Origin: Bacteroidales bacterium
GTDB taxonomy: Bacteria; Bacteroidota; Bacteroidia; Bacteroidales; UBA932
Assembly: GCA_029009115.1 (NCBI GenBank)
Contig: JAQXJU010000042.1
Coordinates: 1 to 64,000 of the forward strand
Reading direction: 5' to 3'
DNA: 64,000 nt
Part shown: positions 50,905 to 59,797 of the stretch, piece after piece
Layout of the letters: each line of letters begins with the position of its first letter
Numbering within the stretch: the first letter of the stretch is position 1
Translations under genes and position numbers: made by a program
Notes under the pieces: model-generated
Told to the model about the DNA's origin: nothing
Database searches by the model: none
The model's input: the letters and a program-made list of their open reading frames with translations, nothing else

Positions 50905-52242
50905 ATGAATCGCAAGCTGATCATAGCCGCGCTCTGTCTGCCGGCCTTTATCTCTTGTACAGAAGAAGGCAATCTTTTCGAACCGACTCCTTTTCTGGAA
51001 GTGCGACAGGTCACTGAAACCCCGCAACAACTACCGGAAACCCTGCAACAACTATCGGGAACCATGCAACAACTTCCAGGAACCCTGCAACAACTTCCGG
51101 GAACCCTGCAACAACGTCCGGAAACCGCGCTACAACTTCCGGAAACCGCGCTACAACTTCCTGGAACCGAAAGCCGTTCTCCAAGAGTCGAAGTTACTCA
51201 ACTGCAAGGTGGTGAAGAATCCATACTCTATTTCGACCCTGAAGAATCCGAGATTGTGCTTGAAGTCATCTCGAACAGGTCGTGGAGCCTGACCGGGAAT
51301 AAAGAATGCGAATGGATTTCGGCAGACCGTAAGGAATTCTTGAACCTCGGCGGTTCCACCCAGTCAACGCTGCTACGCTTGAAGGCATCTCCCAACCCGA
51401 TTCGGGAGGTACGGAACACGGCAATTGCTATCAGCGGAGAAGCAGGCACCAGAAATTTCACATTATCCCAAAAGCGAGCAAAGCCCACGGTATCTTTTGC
51501 CTTTGAGGATCGCAATAGATACCTTGACCCGCAGTATTTCAGTTCACTCGGCGGCAAAAGATGGGGCAAAATCACCTGCAATTCTTCGTGGACGGCAGAA
51601 ATCGATACCGATCTTACTACTGCCGAGGAAGTAAGTCTTGAAACAAGCAGTGGAGAAGGGAATCTTGATGTCTTCACAGTCGTGGTCGGAAAAGCGAATC
51701 TGGATTTCGACAACACCAAAGACATTGTCGTTCGGTTCCATATGGAAGACGACACTGAAGGAACAATATCATTCAAGCAACAGAAAGGCTCTATTCTGAC
51801 CTTTGAGTTCATGGGGCAGGACTGCAATGCAAAGAACTGGCTGTTCGAGGGAACTAACCCCGGAAGCAGCAACAAGGGACAAGGCAGTTTCTTCACTCCG
51901 GGCAAAGAATATGAGTTGTCTTACTCTGCCACAACAGCCTGCTACCTGTACAGCAGCGGGATGCAGTGCGGCTCAGGAGCCTCAGACTACTTCGAGTTGC
52001 CTGCAATCGAAGGGAAACGTCTTGTCAGAATTACCGATACAGATGCCAATGGCTCCACAAAGCCTTATATCTGCGACCGGAATATGAATCCCGTTAAGGG
52101 TGGCGAGTACAACAGCGCATTCACAAAGCATGTTCCCTTCACCTGGAATCTCGAAGAAACCCTGCCGGGAGAGAGGTACCGCATTGTCAGCGGCCATACC
52201 AAAACACAAAGAATCAACACATTGGAACTTGAATACGAATGA
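50905..52242 (+). CDS. Lipoprotein with QQLPGT heptad repeats and BACON-like domains
   Basis: The 445-residue lipoprotein has the signal LIIAALCLPAFISC. Residues ~38-86 are seven 7-residue repeats (ETLQQLS, GTMQQLP, GTLQQLP). After that come two beta-rich domains that look like BACON modules: LYFDPEESEIVLEVISNRSWSLTGNKECEWISADRK with closing FTLSQKRA, and ITCNSSWTAEIDTDL with closing ISFKQQKGS. The C-terminal ~130 residues (FEFMGQDCNAKNWLFEGTNPGSSNKGQG, YRIVSGHTKTQRINTLELEYE) are unrecognised. Probably surface exposed and coupled by a 4-bp overlap to the TonB-receptor gene, as a ligand-binding partner. Confidence 0.75.
   Translation: MNRKLIIAALCLPAFISCTEEGNLFEPTPFLEVRQVTETPQQLPETLQQLSGTMQQLPGTLQQLPGTLQQRPETALQLPETALQLPGTESRSPRVEVTQLQGGEESILYFDPEESEIVLEVISNRSWSLTGNKECEWISADRKEFLNLGGSTQSTLLRLKASPNPIREVRNTAIAISGEAGTRNFTLSQKRAKPTVSFAFEDRNRYLDPQYFSSLGGKRWGKITCNSSWTAEIDTDLTTAEEVSLETSSGEGNLDVFTVVVGKANLDFDNTKDIVVRFHMEDDTEGTISFKQQKGSILTFEFMGQDCNAKNWLFEGTNPGSSNKGQGSFFTPGKEYELSYSATTACYLYSSGMQCGSGASDYFELPAIEGKRLVRITDTDANGSTKPYICDRNMNPVKGGEYNSAFTKHVPFTWNLEETLPGERYRIVSGHTKTQRINTLELEYE
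51016..51162 (+). repeat. Seven in-frame 21-bp repeats
   Basis: Units of form G(A/G)AACC-N-NGCAACAACTTCCG, each coding seven residues (consensus (E/G)TLQQLP). Two final units are identical apart from the last base. Confidence 0.85.
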
Positions 52243-54785
52243 AAAGACTGTCTTTGTTCCTTTCCGCGATATGTGTCTGCACCTGTCTTTGGGCCCAGGC
52301 ACCTTCCAGCGTTGAAGAAAAGTTGATGTGGACTACATCAGGAGTGGATATCGTGTCTCAAGACGGCTCTGTATTGGGTGAGATTATGGTATATCTTAGG
52401 GGTAAGAACGGAATCTTCTCGAACGGAAAGCCGCTCTGGGTCATCGATGGAGTGTTCATCAACACCGATTCGTCGGAGGATATGCCTTTCTGGAACGACA
52501 ATGGCGCGTTGTACTGCGGAAGGCAGAACACGCTGCTGGGAATCAACCCGGAGGACATCGAGTCGGTCGAAATCCTGAAGAATCTGACCGCTACGGCTGT
52601 CTATGGTTCGAGAGGGGCCAATGGGGTTATAATAATAAGGACGAAGAGGCCTAATAAGAATTTTGCCAGATTGTCGTTGTCGGGGGCTGGTGCTTTTGCA
52701 AGCGGCAGTAGCCAGAGCGGAGGAGCGAGCCCGGTCAGCGGTGCCAGCCAGAGCGGAGGAGCGAGCCTTGCCAGCGGTGCCAGCCAGAGCGGAGGAACGA
52801 GCCCTGCCAACGGTGCCAGCCAGAGCGGAAGGTCGAGGGGAGTTGCGGGATGCGGGAGTGCGTTCGGAGCGGCGGGATTCTTCCGGAACGGAAACAGCCT
52901 CTACCTCTCCGCAGGTCTGAACAGCATCTGCGCTCCCGGGACATATGCTGGAGCTGGGGCCTCTTCCGGAGCTGGGACATCTGCCGGAACTGGGGCATCT
53001 GCCAGAACCGGAGAATCTGCCGGAACAGGGTCATTCCGGCTAAATTTCCAGAGTTCGGCAAACAGCAAGATTGACTTTGCCCTGAACTGCGCCGCCAGCC
53101 TGGGGAATCTGAGCCAGGACAACTGGAGAAACATCACCAACGGCGACTTCGACGACTCCTCCCGCGAACTGAGGACTTCTGACGGAATCAGCCTCGGGCT
53201 GCATCTGGGACGATACGTCACTTTGATGGCCAATCTGGGACTTGACTACCGGATGAAGAGAAGATACGTGTGGGCTGGTCCCGAGAGCAAGTTCGGGGAA
53301 ATCAAAAACGGAGCCGCATCTGTCTCAAACACAAACACTTTCCAATACAACGCAAAGCTTGCTTCGAACTATGAGAAGCACTTTGGAAAGCACCATCTTC
53401 ACACTTCTCTGTTTGCTGACTGCATAAGTGGGACTCCCGATTACAGCGTTCTCTGCGGATACGATTTCTTCAACTATAGCCTTGGAGCAAAGGGTATAAG
53501 CCTTGCTGCCGAAACGAGCACGAACCGAAGTTTCAACTGGAACTTCCAAGAAATCGGCCTCGGGGCAAGCGCCAGTTACGAATACGACTCCGGCCTGTTC
53601 GGAGCCAATCTTCTCTACAAAGCCGGATGCAATACCTCATACGACTCCGGCCTCCAGAACAGTTATCCGGCAGTGGAGGCGTACCTCGACCTGGCAAAAC
53701 TTCTGAAGGGTTCCAGGTCTTCCGGTCGTACTGACAAGTCCTCAGGTTCCACCAAGTCCGGCCAGGGGGCAAATGCCTCTGGTCCCGCTTCTCCCCTGTC
53801 GTCGCTGAAGTTCAGCGCGGGATGGGCAATAGCGGGATACGACCGGAGTATGCCCTACCAGTGGGCAGCCCTGCTATCAGAGCAGATTCCCTCTGTTGCC
53901 ACTGACTTTCAGGGATTCTACGATGCTCTTCTGAGGCAGAATTCCGCTGAGACAAGGGCAGGTATGCATCTCGGACTGTTCGGCGAAAGAATAACTCTGG
54001 ATGCCGTTTGGTACCGCAAGAGCACCTCAGAAACCCTCTCTCTCTACTGCTACGGCCGGGAGTTCGGCGAGAACGGATTCTGGAAGGAAGCTCCTCAGAG
54101 TCAGGTCTTTGAGCAGGAGGGAAGGCTTGTGAACACAGGCGTCGAAATCGACCTCCGGACTGTAATAATGAATACCCCCAGGATACACTGGGAGATGAGC
54201 GCGGGAGCATCTTTCAACTCGAGTCTGGTCGCAAGTCTGCCCGAGCAGGTGCTCTTAAGAGATGGCGTAACAGGCTCGAAGTCAATCGCCTACGTAGAAG
54301 GCTACCGCCCCGGAAAGATTATCGGATACCTGTCCGCCGATGCGGGGCTGCCTGGCGGAACGGGGGTGCCAGGCGGAACTGGGGTATCTGGTGACACTGG
54401 AATGTCCGGAGGAACGGGGGTGCCCGGCGGAACAGTTCTGAAGGATCTGACTGGCGACGGGGTCATTACCGAAGCGGATCTTACGATAATAGGCGACAGC
54501 CTGCCCAAAGCTCTGGCATATATAAGCACATATCTCAAGTGTGGCAGTTTTGAGTTGGATGCCAAAGCCGGAATCAGAATCGGATGCGACTATGTCGATT
54601 ACTCACAACTCTTCCCCTGCGAAGGACCAGTCGCATTGACCGAGAAAATGATTGCAAGAAGGGCCCCTGTCACTTACAGTTTGAGCGCATCCTACTCATT
54701 CTCAGGCAAAAAGGTCATTTGGGAACCTTTCCTCAGGGCTTCCACATACCGTACCCTCATAGCAGGAATTCAGTTGGGCTTCTAA
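52239..54785 (+). CDS. Short TonB-dependent receptor (SusC-like) with in-frame minisatellites
   Basis: The 848-residue protein has a signal peptide (SLFLSAICVCTCLWAQ). Plug motifs are present (LWVIDGVFINTDSSED, IESVEILKNLTATAVYGSRGANGVIIIRT), and later strands fit a barrel ending YRTLIAGIQLGF, but the barrel is shorter than in the neighbouring SusC and there is no carboxypeptidase-like N-terminal domain. Three low-complexity insertions are encoded by tandem repeats: GASQSGGAS-type near 155-200, AGTSAGTGAS-type near 240-265 and GGTGVP-type near 706-732. Their position suggests surface loops that vary in length. Overlaps the preceding lipoprotein by 4 bp; SusC starts 13 bp after it. Confidence 0.82.
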   Translation: MKRLSLFLSAICVCTCLWAQAPSSVEEKLMWTTSGVDIVSQDGSVLGEIMVYLRGKNGIFSNGKPLWVIDGVFINTDSSEDMPFWNDNGALYCGRQNTLLGINPEDIESVEILKNLTATAVYGSRGANGVIIIRTKRPNKNFARLSLSGAGAFASGSSQSGGASPVSGASQSGGASLASGASQSGGTSPANGASQSGRSRGVAGCGSAFGAAGFFRNGNSLYLSAGLNSICAPGTYAGAGASSGAGTSAGTGASARTGESAGTGSFRLNFQSSANSKIDFALNCAASLGNLSQDNWRNITNGDFDDSSRELRTSDGISLGLHLGRYVTLMANLGLDYRMKRRYVWAGPESKFGEIKNGAASVSNTNTFQYNAKLASNYEKHFGKHHLHTSLFADCISGTPDYSVLCGYDFFNYSLGAKGISLAAETSTNRSFNWNFQEIGLGASASYEYDSGLFGANLLYKAGCNTSYDSGLQNSYPAVEAYLDLAKLLKGSRSSGRTDKSSGSTKSGQGANASGPASPLSSLKFSAGWAIAGYDRSMPYQWAALLSEQIPSVATDFQGFYDALLRQNSAETRAGMHLGLFGERITLDAVWYRKSTSETLSLYCYGREFGENGFWKEAPQSQVFEQEGRLVNTGVEIDLRTVIMNTPRIHWEMSAGASFNSSLVASLPEQVLLRDGVTGSKSIAYVEGYRPGKIIGYLSADAGLPGGTGVPGGTGVSGDTGMSGGTGVPGGTVLKDLTGDGVITEADLTIIGDSLPKALAYISTYLKCGSFELDAKAGIRIGCDYVDYSQLFPCEGPVALTEKMIARRAPVTYSLSASYSFSGKKVIWEPFLRASTYRTLIAGIQLGF
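52701..52828 (+). repeat. 36-bp in-frame repeats (about 3.5 copies)
   Basis: Units beginning AGCGGTGCCAGCCAGAGCGG at 52701 (variant), 52737, 52773 and 52809, coding GASQSGGAS(P/L)-type 12-residue peptides. Confidence 0.85.
52953..53030 (+). repeat. 18-bp in-frame repeats (4.3 copies)
   Basis: Units such as GCTGGGACATCTGCCGGA coding AGTSAG-type six-residue peptides. Confidence 0.85.
54354..54434 (+). repeat. 18-bp in-frame repeats (4.5 copies)
   Basis: Units such as GGCGGAACGGGGGTGCCA coding GGTGVP-type six-residue peptides in the receptor's C-terminal third. Confidence 0.85.
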
Positions 54786-54798
54786 CTTTCAGAGAACT

Positions 54799-57700
54799 AT
54801 GAAGAAAACGATACTTTCAATAATCTGCATACTGCTCAGCATAGCTCTCAATGCCAGAAAGACTGGTATCTCCGGAACGGTCAGGGACGAAAACGGAGAC
54901 CCCGTGCCTGGAGCGGTGGTAATCGCCATAAGCAGCCAGCGTTCGACGACAGGGAGTCAACAGCAATCCAACCCCCAGGCGACCAGCACGGATGCGGCAG
55001 GGCGGTTCAGCCTCAATATCGACGACAACTGCGAGATTATCAGCGTGCAGTGCCTAGGCTTTGTTACCCAGACCGTAAAGCTCTACCCCTCCAGACTGGA
55101 ATACGAAATCACCCTCAAGAGCGACAACATCGCCCTCGAAAGCATTGTCGTAGTAGGTTACGGCTCGGTAAGGAGCAGCGACATAACCGGTTCCATCACC
55201 CAGGTCAAGGTGGACGAAATGGAATCGACAAGGGCGATTTCAGCCGAGCAGATGCTCCTCGGAAGGGCTGCCGGTGTTCAGGTCACCACTACCTCAGGCG
55301 CTCCCGGAGCAGGAATGAACATCAGAATCAGAGGCAATAGCTCGTTCAACGGAGGCGGAGAACCCCTGTACGTGGTAGATGGAATCATTCTCAACTCCGA
55401 CAACAGCAACATCGACGTCATGAGCAGGGCCACGGGAATGGAAGAAGAGGAAACCAGCGGACTTCTCGGAATCAACCCTCAGGATATCAGCTCGATGGAG
55501 ATTCTCAAGGATGCCTCGGCAACAGCCATATACGGAGCCCTGGGTGCCAACGGAGTCGTTCTGATAACCACCAAGAGCGCAAAGAAAGAGAAACCCGTAA
55601 TCAGCTTCAGCACAGGCTTTGACATTGCCAGACGCTCGAACAGCATAGACGTTATGGACCTTGACACCTTCGTCAGCTACGCCGATGCCAACGGATTCAC
55701 GGGCCTTAACAACAGAATCTGGAAGGACCCTTCCGACAGGTCTCAGGGCTACAAGGTAAAGCCTGTCTTCTGGCAGGACAGGCTGATGCGTACCGCTGTA
55801 AACCAGAGATATTACTTCTCGATAGCCAACAAGCGGAAAGGCACAGGCTATCTGATGTCGCTGGGTTACAAGTCGAATCAGGGCATACTGAAGAACAGCA
55901 ATCTCGACCAGCTCAACGCAAGACTCAATCTCGACAGGAGCATCAGCGACAAACTCCAGCTTGCCCTTAAGTTCAACATCTCACGGGTCAATTCAAGCAT
56001 AATGCAGGGAACAAGTTCGGCATCGATGACAAGCGCCACGTCTGCAATAAGGAGTATGATTAACGCACTGCCATTTGAGAGCGACGACGAGGAAGACGAC
56101 GACCCTATGGAAGAAGACAACGACGATATGGGCTCGCGAGCCGACCGCTGGCTGAACGACTACTCCAACAAAAGAAGCGAAACCAGAATCATCCCCAACC
56201 TGAGCCTCAGCTACAAGCCTCTGGACTGGCTGACAGCGAAATTGGTTGCCGGTTCGGACTACAGGGTCAAGAGCAGTTCAAAATGGAAGGGCCCCTTTGT
56301 CACAAGCAACACAGACTGGGCTCTGGCCGGCAAGGGAACAGTAGAACAGCTCAATTTCAACTTCGACGCCCTGCTCCTCTTCGACAAGAGCCGTGGCCAA
56401 CACAACATCTCTGGCACGGCGGGAGTCACCTACTTCAATTCCTCTTCGCGCTCTGATGTCAGGGAAGGCTGGAACATACCCCAGTACAACGGCCAGGACA
56501 AGAACATCAACTCGGCCCCCATCACGAGCACACGCTTCAGCTATTACGAGCAGGCAGCCTCGACCCTGTCCTTCCTTGCCAGAGTAATATACTCATACAA
56601 AGGAAGATACATCGTAACCGCCACATTCCGCCGCGACGGAAGTAGCCGCTTTGCCAGAGAGTTCCGCTTTGCCAACTTCCCTTCTCTGGCCCTTGCCTGG
56701 CGCGTCAACGAAGAGCCCTGGTTCCCCACCGATGCTATCTCGAACCTAAAGCTGAGACTCGGCTGGGGCCGGGTCGGAAACCAGGCAATCTCGTCATACC
56801 AGACCCTGTCGAACTACGAATCCATCTTTTACCCCGACCATTCTACAGGTAACGAGAACAAGGTAATAGTCGGACTTGCCCCGTCAAACCTCGCCAACAA
56901 AGGGCTCAAATGGGAAACTACAGAGCAAAGCAACGCAGGCCTTGACTTCGGGCTTAACCGCAACAGGCTCAAACTGAGCTTCGACTGCTACTCCAAGAAC
57001 ACTTTCGACCTGCTCCAGAGCCTGACTGTACCTGCCACTACAGGATATACCACAATGTGGACCAATATCGGAACCATACACAACGAAGGCATTGAACTGA
57101 GCATCGAGACCGTGCCCCTGAGGACATCCAATGCCGAATGGTCGCTTTTCGGGAACATCTCGCGCAACCGCAATAAGATAGTCTCAATTGGAATACCCTC
57201 GTCCGACGAGCTGGCTCCTTACTTCCTCGGAGCCGAAATCGGGAATGCAAACTATTGCAAATCAGCGGTAAACATCTTTATGGAAGGACAGCCTATGGGG
57301 CTTTTCTACGGGCTTGAGACCGACGGAATCATCCCCATTGGCGAGACAGGTCCCGGACTTACCCGGGACAATCCCCTCGGCCCAGGCTCAATCAAGTACA
57401 TCGACCATAACGAAGACGGAGTCATAGACCTTGAAGACAGGCAGATAATAGGCGACCCCAACCCTGATTTCACCTACGGATTCGGGAGTTCCTTCAAATG
57501 GAAGAGCCTCATGCTGGATATACAGTTCGAAGGTTCATACGGCAACGACATTGCCAACCTCAACCTTATCCAGGAGTGGGACAGCAGCCGCAGACGCTCC
57601 AACATCAGGACCGAGGCTTTCACCGACGCCTGGTCGGAGGACAATCCCGGCGGACGCTTCCCCAAACTCGGCTCATACAGCTACGAAGAGAACAAGTTCT

Positions 57701-57963
57701 TCACCGACAGGCACGTCATCGACGGCTCGTACCTGAGGCTCTCCTCGGTATCGCTGTGCTGGACGGTTCCCATCCCGGCGAAGAAGGCCATCAAGGGCCT
57801 TGACATCACCCTCGGCGGGCAGAACCTCCTGTGTATTACCCGGTACAACGGGTGGGACCCCAACGTAAACGTATATGGTGGCAATATGATGAAGATGGGT
57901 GTTGACTTTGCTTCATACCCCAAGGCAAGAACTTTCTCGCTTGACGTCAAAATGAGATTCTGA
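54799..57963 (+). CDS. SusC/RagA-family TonB-dependent outer-membrane transporter (locus 2)
   Basis: 1054 residues, full SusC architecture: signal peptide (TILSIICILLSIALNA), carboxypeptidase-D-like domain (TGISGTVRDENGDPVPGAVV, IISVQCLGFVTQTVKLYPS), TonB-box (ESIVVVGYGSVRSSDITGSI), plug (GAGMNIRIRGNSSFNGGGEPLYVVDGIIL, DASATAIYGALGANGVVLITT) and barrel ending FSLDVKMRF. An unusual acidic insertion (ESDDEEDDDPMEEDNDD, ~428-445) probably forms an exposed loop. The SusD partner starts 1 bp after the stop. Substrate unknown. Confidence 0.94.
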   Translation: MKKTILSIICILLSIALNARKTGISGTVRDENGDPVPGAVVIAISSQRSTTGSQQQSNPQATSTDAAGRFSLNIDDNCEIISVQCLGFVTQTVKLYPSRLEYEITLKSDNIALESIVVVGYGSVRSSDITGSITQVKVDEMESTRAISAEQMLLGRAAGVQVTTTSGAPGAGMNIRIRGNSSFNGGGEPLYVVDGIILNSDNSNIDVMSRATGMEEEETSGLLGINPQDISSMEILKDASATAIYGALGANGVVLITTKSAKKEKPVISFSTGFDIARRSNSIDVMDLDTFVSYADANGFTGLNNRIWKDPSDRSQGYKVKPVFWQDRLMRTAVNQRYYFSIANKRKGTGYLMSLGYKSNQGILKNSNLDQLNARLNLDRSISDKLQLALKFNISRVNSSIMQGTSSASMTSATSAIRSMINALPFESDDEEDDDPMEEDNDDMGSRADRWLNDYSNKRSETRIIPNLSLSYKPLDWLTAKLVAGSDYRVKSSSKWKGPFVTSNTDWALAGKGTVEQLNFNFDALLLFDKSRGQHNISGTAGVTYFNSSSRSDVREGWNIPQYNGQDKNINSAPITSTRFSYYEQAASTLSFLARVIYSYKGRYIVTATFRRDGSSRFAREFRFANFPSLALAWRVNEEPWFPTDAISNLKLRLGWGRVGNQAISSYQTLSNYESIFYPDHSTGNENKVIVGLAPSNLANKGLKWETTEQSNAGLDFGLNRNRLKLSFDCYSKNTFDLLQSLTVPATTGYTTMWTNIGTIHNEGIELSIETVPLRTSNAEWSLFGNISRNRNKIVSIGIPSSDELAPYFLGAEIGNANYCKSAVNIFMEGQPMGLFYGLETDGIIPIGETGPGLTRDNPLGPGSIKYIDHNEDGVIDLEDRQIIGDPNPDFTYGFGSSFKWKSLMLDIQFEGSYGNDIANLNLIQEWDSSRRRSNIRTEAFTDAWSEDNPGGRFPKLGSYSYEENKFFTDRHVIDGSYLRLSSVSLCWTVPIPAKKAIKGLDITLGGQNLLCITRYNGWDPNVNVYGGNMMKMGVDFASYPKARTFSLDVKMRF

Positions 57964-57964
57964 T

Positions 57965-59797
57965 ATGAGCAAGATAATCCGAAACCTGACAATTCTTACA
58001 GTTGCAGTCCTGCTGTCTTCGTGCAGCCTTCTGGACGAGCGCCCTACCACATCTCTGTCAGAGACGGCAGTATTCAAGACCGAAGAAGGCCTGGAGTCGC
58101 TGATTACGGGATGCTATCAGGCATTCAGAGAAAAGTACCTCTGGTGCGGCCAGCTTTACGAATTTCTCCAGGAAGCCTCACTTCTGGTCCACTGGAAAGG
58201 AGACCGCACCACCGAGAACTTCCAGCAGTGTCTCGATATGACCTTCTATTCGACCAATACCGTCAACCAGGAGGCATTCAAGGACTTGTACGCTGCAATA
58301 AACCGTTGCAACAACATACTCACGAACATAGGCGACAGCCCTGTGAGCGAGGACTTCAAGAACGAAATCAAGGGCGAAGCCCGCTTCTTGAGGGCAGTCC
58401 TGTACTTCAACGCCGTGCGTATGTGGGGAGACCTGCCTCTTGTCCTGAGCTCGCCGAGGAACCTCGAGGAGGCCAATATTCCGCGCTCTTCCTACCTTGA
58501 TGTTTACAGGCAGATACTCGAAGACCTCGACTATGCCGAGACCAATATGCGCGACTTCGACCGCCAGGTGGAGGCTACAGGCGAGAGGGGGCGTGCCTGC
58601 AAATGGGCGGCATCTTCATACAAGGCCCTTGTCTATCTGCAGATAGCATCGATACTCTATTCGCCTGATGACCAGCCTTTCAGAGACCGTCCCGACTTCA
58701 AAAACTGCGGTGTCGAGGACGAAAAGGCAGCCTGGACAAAGGCCTTGGAATGTGCCGAGAAGGTAATCGAAAAGGGTCCATACCGGCTCGCCGACAACTA
58801 CTGCGATCTCTTCAAATGGGAGACCACCGCCGACCATCTGCTCCGCGAGAGGATATTTGCCCTGAACTCAAGCAATCTCAAGGGCTACTCCTCCTACTGC
58901 CAGTACACCCTCCCCAACTATCCGGCCGGAACGGCACAGGTCTCGGCAAAAGCGAGCAACTACGGTCGTACCCGACCGGAGAGGTGGGTGTTCCAGACCT
59001 GGGCTTCGCGATACGGCGGAATGCTCGGAAGCGGGCGTGGAGACGGCCTGACTGGGGTATTCGTATCCTGCGGTGATCCCCGCTTCGATGCAAGTTACAT
59101 CCACACGTCGTACTACAACCAGAACAAGCAGGCAAACGTAAAGATTTACCCTTCTTCGGGATGCGTCAGCGGGATAGTTGCAGGCAGCGACCAGGACAAG
59201 TTCGCCCCCTATTTCAAAAAATACCTGCACCCTGCATACAATGCCAACAATGGCGAGGCCGATTTTTATATGATGCGCTTCGCCGAGCTGTATCTAATTG
59301 CAGCAGAGGCAGCGGCATCGCTCAGCACCAGCGTCGGAGACTCATTCTGGAACAAGGCATTGCAGTATGTAGAGGTGATCCACGCCCGGGCAAGGAAGAG
59401 CGTAGCCGAGGGGCGAGAGGAGGCCCTGTTCCCCAGCTGGGAAGATAAGGTATTCTCCTCAAAAGAGGAACTGGTAAGCGCCATTTTCTGGGAGAGACTC
59501 TTTGAGATGAGCGGAGAAGGACACGAGTTCTTCGATATGCGCAGGCGCGGCGCGCAGTGGGTAATTGACAACATCACCCGTCCTTTCAACGAATTCCTGC
59601 AGAAAGAAGAGCAGGGTCCGAATATCAAATCTCCGGTAGAAGGCACAGGGTACTGGCAGACAAGCTATTTCGGGAGGGTCTTCCCCACCGATGTCGAAAG
59701 TGTACGCAAGAGCCTGCTTCTGGCCTTCCCCGACCAGGAAATCAGGACCAATGCAGCAATTGACTACAAAGACCAGAATCCATATATAATAAGATAG
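57965..59797 (+). CDS. SusD/RagB-family surface lipoprotein (locus 2)
   Basis: 610 residues with lipoprotein signal (LTILTVAVLLSSC) and typical start SLLDERPTTSLSETAVFKTEEGLESLITGCYQAF. TPR-like helices (EDFKNEIKGEARFLRAVLYFNAVRMWGDLPLV) and the late conserved segment SAIFWERLFEMSGEGHEFFDMRRRG, with a short C-terminal region. It delivers the ligand to the SusC encoded 1 bp upstream. The stop TAG overlaps the GTG start of the hybrid regulator by one base. Confidence 0.94.
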   Translation: MSKIIRNLTILTVAVLLSSCSLLDERPTTSLSETAVFKTEEGLESLITGCYQAFREKYLWCGQLYEFLQEASLLVHWKGDRTTENFQQCLDMTFYSTNTVNQEAFKDLYAAINRCNNILTNIGDSPVSEDFKNEIKGEARFLRAVLYFNAVRMWGDLPLVLSSPRNLEEANIPRSSYLDVYRQILEDLDYAETNMRDFDRQVEATGERGRACKWAASSYKALVYLQIASILYSPDDQPFRDRPDFKNCGVEDEKAAWTKALECAEKVIEKGPYRLADNYCDLFKWETTADHLLRERIFALNSSNLKGYSSYCQYTLPNYPAGTAQVSAKASNYGRTRPERWVFQTWASRYGGMLGSGRGDGLTGVFVSCGDPRFDASYIHTSYYNQNKQANVKIYPSSGCVSGIVAGSDQDKFAPYFKKYLHPAYNANNGEADFYMMRFAELYLIAAEAAASLSTSVGDSFWNKALQYVEVIHARARKSVAEGREEALFPSWEDKVFSSKEELVSAIFWERLFEMSGEGHEFFDMRRRGAQWVIDNITRPFNEFLQKEEQGPNIKSPVEGTGYWQTSYFGRVFPTDVESVRKSLLLAFPDQEIRTNAAIDYKDQNPYIIR

